A stretch of 64,000 bases of DNA from positions 1,612,001-1,676,000 of the forward strand of contig MOWL01000045.1 in the NCBI GenBank assembly GCA_002110485.1, in the 5' to 3' direction. The stretch comes from Emergomyces orientalis (lineage: Eukaryota; Ascomycota; Eurotiomycetes; Onygenales; Ajellomycetaceae). This document shows positions 1-11,723 of this stretch, in pieces. A model generated the notes under the pieces. The model did not search any database. It had not been told where the DNA came from and was given only the letters and a program-made list of their open reading frames with translations. The position numbers were made by a program, and so were the translations under genes. Within the stretch, counting starts at the first letter, position 1, and every line of letters begins with the position of its first letter.

Positions 1-54
1 GAGTACAAATCGCTCACTCAAAGGTCATCCCAGGTATCTTTACCCATTAGCCTC

Positions 55-691
55 TTATTTTCCCTTACCCTTAAACTGCTCAACCTCTTCTTCCAACATT
101 CTAAACTCCCCTTTCTTACCAAGCTGAGCGTAAGCCCTATCATATCTCTTTTCCATGTCCTCATTATGTTTGTTGACGTCTTTCTCGGCCTCGTTTTGTT
201 TCTTTCGTTCCTCAGGACTTAGTTCCTCCTTCAAAGGACGTTTGGGATGTTGCGGGTCAACGCCGCTGTGCTGATATTCGTCACTAAGGGTAGGATGAGC
301 CTTGTTAGATGGAATACGGTGCTCGAAGTCTTCTGTGAAAGATTCGGGTTCGGAGCGCTCGGGGGGTGGCTCATGTTCGCGATGGTAACGTTGTTTTTCT
401 TTGTCTATATGGGATTGGGTTACTTAATTATTATTTGTTGGGGTTTGCAGATGTTGAATGAATAGTGGGGTTGTAGTCACCATCATTATTCCCACTACCA
501 TATGCGGCGCCCTTCTTCTCTTTCTCTTTAGTTGCCCCCGACGATGATTCAGTACTTGCATATCTTTTAAATCCTTTTCCACTCTGGGCTCCAGGTTGAT
601 ATACTGCCGTCACTGGCGAGAACAATTGCGAGGAGGATGTGTGTGGCTGCAACCTCGCCCGCGGGATAGTTGTCCGTGAAAGACGATGCAT
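55..691 (-). CDS. Hypothetical small protein with mitochondrial-type N-terminus
   Basis: Proposed two-exon gene: exon 1 691-481, intron 405-480, exon 2 404-55, giving 186 residues. The N-terminus (MHRLSRTTIPRARLQ) is rich in Arg, Ser and Thr and lacks acidic residues for the first 40 or so positions, as in a mitochondrial presequence. The rest is very hydrophilic and highly charged: a block around EPPPERSEPESFTEDFEHRI, then a Lys/Glu-rich tail that looks helical and ends in KGKGK. The exon 2 frame is open and ends in TAA at 55-57. The joint uses a weak donor (GTGACT) and acceptor ATATAG; it is the only join I found that keeps phase. I do not recognise the family; it looks like a conserved small mitochondrial protein of filamentous fungi. 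The start is the first ATG in frame. Confidence 0.68.
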
Positions 692-3600
692 TCTGATATG
701 ACCTGCTCCCCCTTATTTCCTCTTTTGTTCCTCCACTTATGCTCTTATCTTTAATTTTCAATGTTTCGGCGTAATAAAAGATGCTAGTAGACAAGGAAAT
801 TCCGCACTAGAGGCTTCCCGATGTTTTCGAATTTAGTTGGATAGCTTTTGAAACTGTGTATAACGTGTTATTAAACGTTTAGAAATTCAACGAGAATTGG
901 TTTGCTTTTTATCGTTCCCTCAACTTGAGCTAACAAAAGGTAATGAGGATAATAAGAGGGTCATATGTATGTGCCTGGCTAAATATCAACAACTTCTATG
1001 AGGTAGGGTATTTACCCAGTCGCGAGTAAGTTTAGCTTGCCTAGTTTCTGGCGGTGACGTAGGATATGGAGTAAGAATCGCCCCTTGATGGAGTAGGTAG
1101 GCCTCCCTTCTCTGTTCCCTGCGCACGGTGGGTAATAAAAGCGGAGTATAGTTCTGAATATATTTCCTCGCTGTCCCAAAATAAATATGTAGAAGTGACG
1201 TCAGTGTATTGATATTGACGGGTGGTCGCATGGTGATAGCAAAATTGGTGAGAGATATCTCATATATATACTGAGGCACAGTATTTAAGTATTCCGTCGA
1301 TCAGATATGGCGTTCCAATATCAAACGCCACGCGCCCCAGACAATAGGAGGCATCAAGTAAAAGAGTGACTCAGAACTGTCGCCGGCAGGGCCAACCAAG
1401 TAACAAAAACACTAGTTTGGGAGTCAGGGACCACCTGCCACATGTCCAAGATACCTAGGTACTAGGGAAGCTACCCAATTTTCTCTCTTCGAAATAGGAG
1501 ATTGTAGGAAACGAGGCACTATGAGCCTATGAGATCACGATCCATAGCGAGCTTTACCAGACGCTCTCAGCTTACCACTGGTAGCGGCGAGGAAACTTGG
1601 CTCGCTGTTCCATCCACAAAGGATGTAAACTAGCAATGACGTCATTCATGCCTGCCCAGCGAACTGAAGCCTTCCTGACGTTCGAAAATTTCCTATATTT
1701 GCATGGTTTCTGGCTCATCGCTATGTATCCTTTTTTTTTTTTTCTTTTGACCTTCAAATCTCAAGAATACAGAAAGGAGAATGATACTTTTATCCAGATT
1801 CCTTTAAATGACACTATATGCCCTACACCAGGAGCAATTAGGGCTCTCTAATTTCTAAGTCAGAAACAGAGAGACAGTGTTACTGAGGTCAATTCTGCAG
1901 CCTCTTTAGTCGATAAGTCCATTATCGTTTAGCATCTTTCCAGGGGAGTCGAACGAATGGATTGTGCCAAATGCTGCTCTTACTGTAAGTATATCTGGTG
2001 CTACTGCTTGCTCCTCTCGACTTGAATGATGCAGGAGGTAAATCAGCGACAGCATGTATGAATTGAGGGAAAGATGCAATAAACGCAAGCGTGCGGGCGT
2101 CCCTTATGGACTGATGTGCCGCATTTCCATCCTTCGCTGTCTGATGCTCAGTGCCAAAAGAGAATTGCTTCCTCCTATAGGCCTGGAGTTGAATGAGTAC
2201 TGGGTCGAGCCGGTAGGAAAACAGGTCGTGTCGGGCCGGACATGCCGTTCGCTACTTCAAAAGTCAAAATATATACATTGAGTCGTTTGAATCGTCGAAT
2301 TATCGGATTTCTACGATGCTAAGGCTTCGACGTGGAACAGGCAACGGATTAAATAGGGGTTATGAGTCACGTGAAGAGATTCCCCAGGGCATCAATTTAT
2401 TCTGAACAAGTCACAGATAAAATAGGTCTCTGGGAAACGGATCGCATACTATGTATGGTACACAGATATATGCGCATCTTACCCCTCTTGAAATAGATCC
2501 TTCTGGCCCTGACTTACGCTCGGCTTCTACGTCAATTTTTGGCCTGCATCCATCTTGAATCTTCTCTCATTGCCAATGGCATTCAAAACAAAACACTCAG
2601 TGGGGTTCAGTTTGAATATTGTGTCTAGCTCCACTGAAAAAAAAATATATATATATAGCCTTACAAGATCAGTTGGTCCACTCTGTCTTCGTATGCGTTG
2701 GCAATTCTAATGATGAAGTTCATGTCTACTCTGCAAGGCACTGATATTTACTGCGTGCAACTGGTGTGATTGCAAGTTCACTTTCGCATCTTACAGGTTA
2801 GCTCCTGCAACTAGGACCATCTCCCCCCCATATATATTTCATTGGAATTATTTCTTAACGGAATGTAAAGGTATGCACAGGTTGCATTTCAACTTATTCT
2901 GGGGAATATAGGAAAGCAATATCTTTATTGGTAATTACTGTAAAACGATGGGACAGAGTGCAGAATTTGTCACTGAGCTCCCAAATTGAACTATAGCCTT
3001 CGCCACGGACTAAATGGCTCACTGACCCACCTACATATCGCTACCGTGAAAACGTTGGCAGATGATGCTAGAGATATCGGGGTGGCAGCCATGTCAGAAT
3101 TGTAAGTTTTCATCTTTCGAATTGATTATTTTTCATGCTGCATTTTGTCTCCCGCGATATTCTGACCAACGGTATGCTCCTTTTCTAAGGCCATTTGACC
3201 AGAGCTGATTTGCGCGGGCATCGAAGAACCATGTTAATTGGACCCCAGAGTACTCCGTAGATGTCTATCTAATAATATCAAATACCATGGAGAGACCCAT
3301 TTCCCCATCTCCTTGGTATTGTAAATTGTTATCGCATCATCTCTCGGAAAACCCGATGAATCATCCAGGCTCTCTTTTTTAACAGCGTTATACGTCTCCC
3401 TGCCCACCGTCACCTCGTCGCCCCTCTGAACCGATCCACTGGCAATGACGAGAAAATATTACGACATCGATAGATAGAATTCACAGTTCCTACCCCATAA
3501 TCGTAGAGTTTTTGCAAGGGTAGAACTACCAGATCTGTGATGCTAAAATCACCCCTAAAAAGCCAGCGAGAAGACAGTACTGAAAAGCAAGCCCGCCAGA

Positions 3601-5033
3601 CAGTTAACCCATAGCCGATTTTCCTTCTAGAGAAAGAAAAGGAAAAGTACGTCGTCCTTCCTAAAGACCATGCCCGTTCCTTGTTTGTCATCGACGAATA
3701 TCTTCAGCAACGACAATAGGCGCTGCGCTCTCACTTCACTTCCAAATACATAATATCAGACCCCCACCGCGATGTCAAATCAAACAAAGCCGAAGAGATT
3801 TGTTCTTTTGAAAAGGAGGCCATCTAATTGTATACTTCGTAAAAAGGAGTTTTATGATTTCATATTTCTTTTCCCAGTGCAATTTTTCTTTTTGTCTGCT
3901 TTCTTTTCACTACTAAAGAAGAAAGGCGGGTGGGGTAAGCGAGTTTCAAGTAACGGAGAGAGCAGGTTGAATGGGGAGAATGCCTGGTTACGAAACTAAA
4001 ATGCACACGTAGTTATTATACGTAACAAGATCGCATATCACAACTAAAATACCATCTCAATCAGGTACGACTAACCAACTAGATTCTCTCACAGGGAAAT
4101 AAGTAAGTAATACATTTCGTACTTAGAGGTCAATTATAATATAACAAACAGATGGAATTTTAAGAAGAAAGAGTCAAGAAGAGAAAGGAAACAAAAGAAG
4201 AAGAAAAGACATAAAAGAGACACAGCTTGCTTGTTGAGGTCGTCTTGTGTTTCGGCTCTTTGATCTTATCCACACACCCTCATTCAACTACCTCACTCAC
4301 CCGCATATTCACATACTAACACACACTTCGTCTTCATTGGCAACCATCATGAGTGCCCTCGTCCACTATCTACCCAAGGAAGCCAACTATACTCCTAGCT
4401 AAGCTAACGGAAGAAGAAAGAAAATATATAGATAGGGTCGTTACTTATATGTACTATGTGAAAGGGAAGGGAAGAAAGATAGCCTGTGTAACAGAAAAAC
4501 ATGCTAAATGTCAGGAACATGTGTGTGCGTGTGGGTGGGGGCCTATACATGTGAGGAGATGCTCAGGTCAACCGAGTTAAATGGGGTGGAATTCTTCTTC
4601 CCGAGTGGCCTATATAGGTAGATTCCAGGACGAAGTATATATATAGTATGTGTGGGAGAGCGAAAGTAAAAACATAAGAAAAGACGATGGTAATGATGAT
4701 GATGGTGGTAAAACATATCCGATAAATCGTCACAACATGACCTTCGGAAAATAAATAAGGAAAGGAAAAAGGGAGTATCTCACCAGTAATAATAGAAGCG
4801 AAAAAGGTGGGAAAATGTTAAAAAGCAAATAGTAGAAAGAAAATAGTAGATATAATAAAGAAGCAACGAACAAGAGATATACCCTTTGACCAAATACCTT
4901 AAGCATATATCAACGCCTATGCCTGAGAAAAACCAAATATATGTGAAATGCCAGCAGAAAGGGGGTTGGATTATTCCCCTAGGACCCAAACGCCTTATTT
5001 TGCTCTTTATCTCCCCCCTCTTTCTATCAGGCG
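692..5033. other. Long intergenic region, no supported gene
   Basis: About 4.3 kb without a reading frame that looks like protein. It is AT-rich with short homopolymers and an (AT) tract near 2645. The part from about 4140 to 4900 is purine-rich on the plus strand, which fits the 3' untranslated side of the minus-strand gene that ends at 5034. A 17-codon ORF begins at 4350 (ATG AGT GCC) in an ACA/CTC-rich leader-like stretch, but nothing supports its translation. Confidence 0.5.
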
Positions 5034-7274
5034 CTAACCAACGATCCATTGACAGAAGCAATCGTCATCGTCCCGATCATTCACGGGGTTGTCACTACGC
5101 TTGCTGGAGAGTGTTGTTTCGGCTTCGTCAACAGGAATTCGCGACCCAAGTGGGCCTGATATAGTTCCATCATACATCACCTGCATCTGTTCGCAGTATG
5201 GGGGAATCCCATCGGTGGAGGATCTTTTTTCTTCCAATTTGATCATGCGAGGGTACTCCCCGGGTAGACGACTGGGTAGCGCTAAACGAGCCGTCTTTAG
5301 GCTGCGACGGTCTAGGTTGGGCAATGAAGTTGTGGTTGCGAACGTTGTGGATGTCGGGGTTGTAGTAGGGTGGCCCGAGCCTGTTATTGTCGAAGACTCG
5401 GAGATTGGTTGGTTGACATATATGAAAAGCTCCAGATAAGTACTATTCCACCAACAAAAGTAGGGCCTGTCGCTTGGTTGTGACGGTATGGGTAATGTAT
5501 TTTCAGCACGTCGACGGAGCTCGCGCCCATCAATTGCTTGCTCAGGGGGAACAGGAGGGAAATTAGATTCGTGAATAATCACAAGTTTATCAAAAGGAGT
5601 GAAAAAGAATAGGGCTGGTCCCAATTCCGGTTCAGTTTTGTCGAGCATCAATTTGAGATCGAAATTCGTTTCCTCCAGGGATGGGGCCTGGGCACCATAT
5701 ATAAAGTTTCCATCCCGCTTGTAAGGTTGGAGCTGGAGGCTTTTTGACCCGTCTGATTCCTCAGAGAGCACACAGGAAAATGAACCCTTTTGCATGCACT
5801 GCCATGATTTCGAAAGGTCAATGTCATTGACGCAGCTATTAGATGAGCGGTGTAAGGAAGTGGCAGGGATGTGGAATTGGCCAGTAGGAACTGGAAGAAG
5901 TGAAGGAGTGGTTGTTAAATGTGCTGCGTCCAACATGGTGGTCGCTGTTACCGTAACAAAAACAGATGTAGGACTAGAGAAATATTAGCCTTTGGGCAAA
6001 AGAAGAAGCAGCGAGCTGATAGAATATCATTTTATTTCTTACCGTCCACCACCCAAGACTGAGCTAGCACTGGCTCCCCCTGCTTTCTCTCCTCGCTGGT
6101 TTCCAACTACACCTCCCACAACACCACCAATTACTGCTCCAATCAATACGACAATGGCGATGAGGATAATAGTCCATATTTGAAGACCACAGCACACCCT
6201 GGTTTTCCCTTTTTGGATCAGCATTTCCTTCGTACTGCCACTTGGATCATCCGTTTGCGGTTCTCCGGCGGCAGTGCTTTCTCGTCCAGTCCTATTTTCA
6301 TCCACCAGGGTTCGCGAGGATACCCCTGACTCTGGGGATACCGGTGCCACAGCCTCCGTCTCTGGAGGCGCACTGACATATTCGTGCGCTCCAAATTTTT
6401 GAGGTAGCCCATCTGGATATCTCGTATAAGGCGGTAGTTGTTCAGCATGGCCGTCTACACCGACAATATCTCCAACTTCATCTGCGCCTTGGTTTCGACG
6501 GGACTGAAATGCCTGCTCACGGCCAGGGAAACCAACTGGGATTGGTGAGTGAACCTCCACATCTTCTTCCTCTGGTACAGTATTTTGTGGATACATGGCA
6601 TACGGATGCTGGGGAGGCATTGGCTCAACTTGACTTCGTTCTACGGGCCGTACAGTGGAGGTGGAAGAGTTAGATGGGGAGCGACCCAACCCAGTGGCTT
6701 GAGGGTACATGGCATATGGGTGAGTGGGCCTTGTCTGACCGGTATATGGGCTTAGGGCTCTAGGCATCGAGAAACGCGAGGAGGTACTAATACTTCGATG
6801 TGCCACGGATGAAGGAGGATGGGTTGTTGAAGAGGCAGAAGACGAGTGACGGGTGACAGACGAGAAAACGGCATTGTTGGAGCTGGTGGAGGCACGACTT
6901 GGAGCGGGTTGTTCGGGATCAGATATCGGTTCTGGTTCTGGAGACTCCGATCGCTGCGACATTTGCGCTTGGAGGGAAGCCACAGAGTCTCGAAAGGGAC
7001 TTAGGTATGAGGACAAACCATTCTCCTCGTCCAATGTTGTCGATGAGTTCGAGAAAGCGTGGTCGGATGGTGCGGAGTGGTCTAAGGGAATGTCTGGGTC
7101 AACAAAAGAATCCAATGGATCGAGAGAAAAGGCATCACTGAAGACGTCTGTGATGGGAGACTGTTCAGCGGAATGGTGTCCAGCGGATAAGGGTGATTGC
7201 GGGCGATGAGGCCGAGAAGAAAGGGAGAGGTCGTGAATTTCTTCAGGTGATGGTGATAGGGCACGCCCAGACAT
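5034..7274 (-). CDS. Single-pass membrane protein, DUF7820-like
   Basis: Two exons: 7274-6043 and 5973-5034, joined over a 69-bp intron (GTAAGA...CTCTAG), giving 723 residues. Residues 1 to about 350 are Ser/Pro-rich and probably disordered, with two copies of HPYAMYPQ and a related YTRYPDGLPQ. A single transmembrane helix follows at about 364-392 (WTIILIAIVVLIGAVIGGVV), preceded by a CC pair that could be palmitoylated. The C-terminal half lies beyond the membrane and has conserved-looking cysteines and aromatic residues, ending DDDDCFCQWIVG. The order disordered N-tail, TM, compact C-domain resembles fungal proteins annotated with DUF7820; the biochemical role is unknown. I start at MSGRALSPSPEE because the longer frame upstream is low-complexity leader beginning at a non-ATG codon. 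The exon join restores phase exactly and gives RPTSVFVTVTATTM at the junction. Confidence 0.8.
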
Positions 7275-7601
7275 AGTGAGTGCACTGCCCACTTGGGGAA
7301 GCGATCCCCTCCTAGAAGTACCACAAAACACCACCCCAAAACCCACGACCAGGCACGAGCAACGGAGCGAGAGACCGTCGAGAAGTAGTATAAGAATCGA
7401 CAGAAAAGGTAGATGATGGAAAGAAAAGTAGAACAGGAGAAAATAGGGATGGATGGAGGAGGGAGGTGAGGTGAGGTGAGGGAAGTTTGAAGAGGCTGAA
7501 TGGACTGGGGTTGTTGACAGAGTCAGAGAGTTGGGAGTTGGGTGTAGGAGCGACGATGAGACGGGGGAAGGGATGGACTGATTGGGCAAGGAGTTGGTTG
7601 G

Positions 7602-7619
7602 TACCTACCTAGGTAGGTA
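7602..7619. repeat. 18-bp perfect palindrome
   Basis: TACCTACCTAGGTAGGTA reads identically on both strands. It lies 328 bp upstream of the start codon of the DUF7820-like gene, and a second palindrome, GTACCTAGGTAC, follows near 7647-7660. Their position suggests a promoter element or a binding site for a dimeric factor; this is inference. Confidence 0.8.
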
Positions 7620-9230
7620 ACGTACAGTACTGTATTGTGTCGCTGGTACCTAGGTACATCCAGCTTAACTAATGGCTAACCACGGAGACTGAGAGATGGT
7701 ACTATTTCTATTATTTTTTATTTGGGCATTTTAATCCCCAAAAATAACACTTCTTAAATGTGCAATAATAATATAATTGATAATTGTGCACATGGTCATC
7801 ATGTCCATTGACCTATTCAAATAGTGCCGATTACTATTCCCGCCATTCTTACAAAGCTTTTATTTTATTTTTAATCTTGGTGTTTTTGACCCTGGATTTT
7901 TGGCTTTCCTGAGTCGAATTCCGCCACAGATGAGGAGCTTGATGCTAAGGTACTGCACCATACAACCACGGACAGTAACCCTGATCACATCCAAAGCCAA
8001 TACCTGTAATCATTGGGAGGTGGTCAGCATCCAAACCTGTCCAGGGAGGTGGAAGTGGAGGCAGAGGAGTAAGATTTTGCGGGCTGTTCGAAGTGGCTTT
8101 TTAACGAGACAAGCTGTTGGTACGGATTGGACAAGAACATCGTGCATTCGATCCGTACACGGATGATATAACGAGAAACACATCACCACAGCCGCTCCTA
8201 TTATGTTCGCCATGTCCATGTGTTTCTGGTATCCCGCAAACGCCTTGAATACACCCAGTTTTGTTAGTGACCCGGCCGCCAGTTTCCCTTGCCATACGGT
8301 ATCATTACACAAAACACGCTATCTGGGTACATGACTAAACTGCGTATCAGAGTGGATCCGCCAGTTTCGTTCACCTCCACTACCTTTTATCAAACCACTA
8401 ACGATATTATGACAAGAAAATGACCTTATGGCATGGATGATGCAGAGTCGTGGTGGTAACAGTGATGGAGGGTTGACACGAAAGCCACTCGAGGTGGCTA
8501 TCATATTCAAAGCTCAATTTATTTTTTATTTTTTTCTGAACGGATACAACTTCAGCCAGGTTTCTCGATGCAAACAACCCGCCTGCCTGCTGACCTGATT
8601 ACAGCCCTCGCTTTCTTGCTCTCAAAATATTCATTGGCTTGCAACAGAATTGTCCACAAGTTGAAGGAGTTAACTTGCCCACATCCGAGACCAAGGATGA
8701 CTAGCCCAAATCCCTGGGCCTGCTTCTTGACCCATCCCCGCTCTTCCTTCACAGCCATCTGAGCCATGATCCATGCGGTTGAATTGCCCAGGGTGTAAGT
8801 CCGTAGCCACAATCCCGTCGTCCAATCCCATTGTTGACCGCGGAGAACTGTCCCTCTTCGAACAAGGCTAAGGGAACCAAGAAAGACATTTTTTTTTAAA
8901 AAAAATTTAAAAAAAGCCAATGGTGAGATAACCCTGTAGACAAACAAAGAACAACAACTGTCGCAGGCGTGGTGCTAAACCAGAAACTCTCCTAAATCAT
9001 CTTGGAAGTATTATCCTTTGGTCAACCAGTTTCAAGCGCTTGTTTTATGTCGTAGCAGAGATGAGGCAGAAACAAGCTTTTGTACACTCCAATTCCTGGG
9101 CGAGAGAACTGATGTACCCTCTTCTGGTCGATGTTTTCCACGTTTTTCCACACCAGCGTTGGTTGTTTTGCACAAACACCTTCTGATTTTTTATTGAGTC
9201 GAGCCCACTATTATTCCTCGGCAAAGTCTC

Positions 9231-9247
9231 GGGGGGGGGGGGGGGGG
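9231..9247. repeat. 17-bp G homopolymer
   Basis: An uninterrupted run of 17 guanines on the plus strand, within an intergenic region. It is a candidate for length polymorphism and for sequencing error. It is followed directly by CATGCACAG. Confidence 0.9.
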
Positions 9248-10568
9248 CATGCACAGTGGATTAATATCTTAAAACAACCAAGACAGGAAAAGAAATCTGT
9301 CCGGATGCACCTTGGCCCTACGTCATTATCCTTTTCTTTCCTGTATCCTAGAATATCAAACAAAAGCAACAGCAGCCGTCACAAGCATAAGTATAAGCAT
9401 AGGCAAGGGGGCAAGCTAGCAAAGTGGTTGTGCAGTGGTAACTATTCAGTGTAGGAATCCATATCATGATCTGTCGACCAAAAAAGAACATCTAACTGTC
9501 ATGACGATCCCTCCTCCATGGTCCAGCCAGATGTTCAAGATGTCTTTGCCGATCTTGGACCTTCCAGCCTTGCGGAGTGCATAGGCTAAAAAACATAAAA
9601 ATAAAGAAGCTGTCAAAAGTAGCTGCTGGGCTCCAACATTTTTGGGCTGGGATCATGTGCTCTCTCTCCATCATTATTTTTATTATTTTATTCCTCACGA
9701 TTTTATATTTCCTGCAAATACAGGGAGTGGAGGCGTAGTACAACTGTACAAGAGAGGACCCATAATGCACCATTTTCCACATGTTTATGTTCAGTACAGA
9801 TATGTGTGTGCACTTTTGATATTGTACAACAAACCTGAAATGTATCCAGGTACACACACCTTATCATTGATTTACCGCTGAGATCCATAATTTACATTTT
9901 CCCCCAATAAAAAGTAAAATAAAAAACACAAGCCGAAACACACACAACATAAAGTTTCTGCCACATGGCAAGTCTCTGGATGGGAACTTAATATCTTCAC
10001 TCTGACCAAACATAATTTTTAAAAAATATCACGCAAGAATGCCTGGTCATTTTCCCCCCCTCCTCCCTTTCTCTGCCTTTCTTATCGAAATGTATTCTTT
10101 TTATTCTTTCTCTTCTTAAACACCGCTAGCGTCGATTTCCGTCAAGCAAACCCACACGCACGCCCATCTCTCTCTCTGATATTTCCCCAACACCAGCCAA
10201 TCATCAGCACCTGCACTTCGGAGGAGGCCTTGATTCAGGTACCAGAATTCCAATGTCTGCAGTGAGCAAAACAACCAGTGGCCACTTCTCCATGGTGATC
10301 AGTGATCGTCAGGCTGTTGATTGCGAACATTTCTTTGAAGGGTTAGAGTAGAGGGTATATATAGGGAGAGCGTGTGATTGCGTGTGGTGTATACATACTG
10401 TGTTATTACTACTCTCTGCTACTATTGCGAGACATGCTTGAATTACTATTGTTAGCGGAAGTCATGCTCTTTCTGTTGGAATGTAATATTGGCTTGATTC
10501 TCTATCTATGCTTTGTGTGCGTTGCAGAGAGCTATATAGCCCTGAGAGATGAAAGGAATAACATCAGG

Positions 10569-10616
10569 CCGGGCGGATAGATGCCTCTGACACCGGGCGG
10601 ATGGATGCCTCTGACA
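10569..10616. repeat. 24-bp tandem duplication
   Basis: Two adjacent 24-bp copies (10569-10592 and 10593-10616), starting CCGGGCGGAT and ending CTCTGACA, differ at one position (A/G at the eleventh base). Intergenic; no function is evident. Confidence 0.85.
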
Positions 10617-11723
10617 CTTTCTCTACCTCTCGGATGGCGGGTATTTGGAAGGTTGGCATGTTTAGACCTAAGTTCTATATGAATAGAGAGTATGTGGATC
10701 TAGAGAATCATATATGTATTTATATATACTACTCCCTGGTCTCAAATTGCGAACGCTTGAAATATCCCCTGCTTATAGCGATGTCGATAGACGTTTCTTC
10801 AGGAAGGACGTGAATGGATTACCTGCGTTGGTATGGGTAGTCAATGAAAATAGAAATACTATGACTGGCCGGGGGAGGGATAAATATAATCTTCTTCTTT
10901 TTCCTTTTCTTATCCCCGAACGGAACGGATATTCACCCCTGACACCTGCCATGTACATATAGCAATCCTTCACCCGGAATGTTCACGGGTCTGTCGATGG
11001 AAAACGTAGATAGATCTTGAATACGGTGAATATCCAAGGAATAATAATAAGAGACTAAAATGGTGCGCTTGTATGAGTGTGCCACATATGACGAAAAAGT
11101 GCGTACAGGTGGCCACAGAAATAGCTTTGCAGATAGGTGCAGGCAGAGAGGACAAGGTGCACCCACTTCATTTTGAAGCTCCGTTTCCTATAGAGCTATC
11201 AAGAGATTGACATTGATCTTGTTTAAACGCTATTAACAAATGCGGGCATGCTTCTAACAAAAAAGTCATAGAGTGAAAGGTACTTTGACTTTATTTTAAA
11301 TCCTCAGGTTTGCGAGACCAGAAACTCCATTTGGATCGTCGACAAGGAAGCAAAGGGTGGGCGTTTTCAAATACAGAGAAGTCGTTAATTTGGACATCTA
11401 CGGCTTCGCGCGTTGATGACGTGAGAGGGGGTGGAACGGGTATGGGTAACCCTAGCTATGTGCCCGGATCATCGATAGCGTCAAGAAGAACGGCCCGAGG
11501 AAAAACAAGTGGCATCGCAATGGGGGAGAAAGTTGTCAACACTCATGGGGGCGGTTGGAAACAGAAGAAAGCAAAAGATTCGAATGCCGGTTTCGAATGG
11601 AAGATTGATTGCGAGAAGATGAGATCAATTGGGGGTATACTTTATTGCATGTTTACATGTATATAGATGGGTGTTGCTTTGTTCGGCAGCCTTGCAGTAT
11701 GATTCGGCTTTGATCATAAAATA

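Larger units (their letters stand above)
7275..11723. other. 4.4-kb spacer with palindromes, G-tract and coding-like fragments
   Basis: No gene could be built here. The region holds the promoter side of the DUF7820-like gene (with CCTAGG palindromes near 7602-7619 and 7647-7660), a 17-G run at 9231-9247, a 24-bp tandem duplication at 10569-10616, and several short minus-strand stretches between about 8050 and 9590 that read like protein but are not joined by an ATG or a continuous frame. On the plus strand 11310-11666 is an open frame of 118 codons without an ATG at its start. Confidence 0.5.

Noticed and set aside
4350..4403. 17-codon ORF (ATG AGT GCC ...)
   Set aside because: The context resembles a leader, but there is no downstream gene on this strand to support a regulatory uORF.
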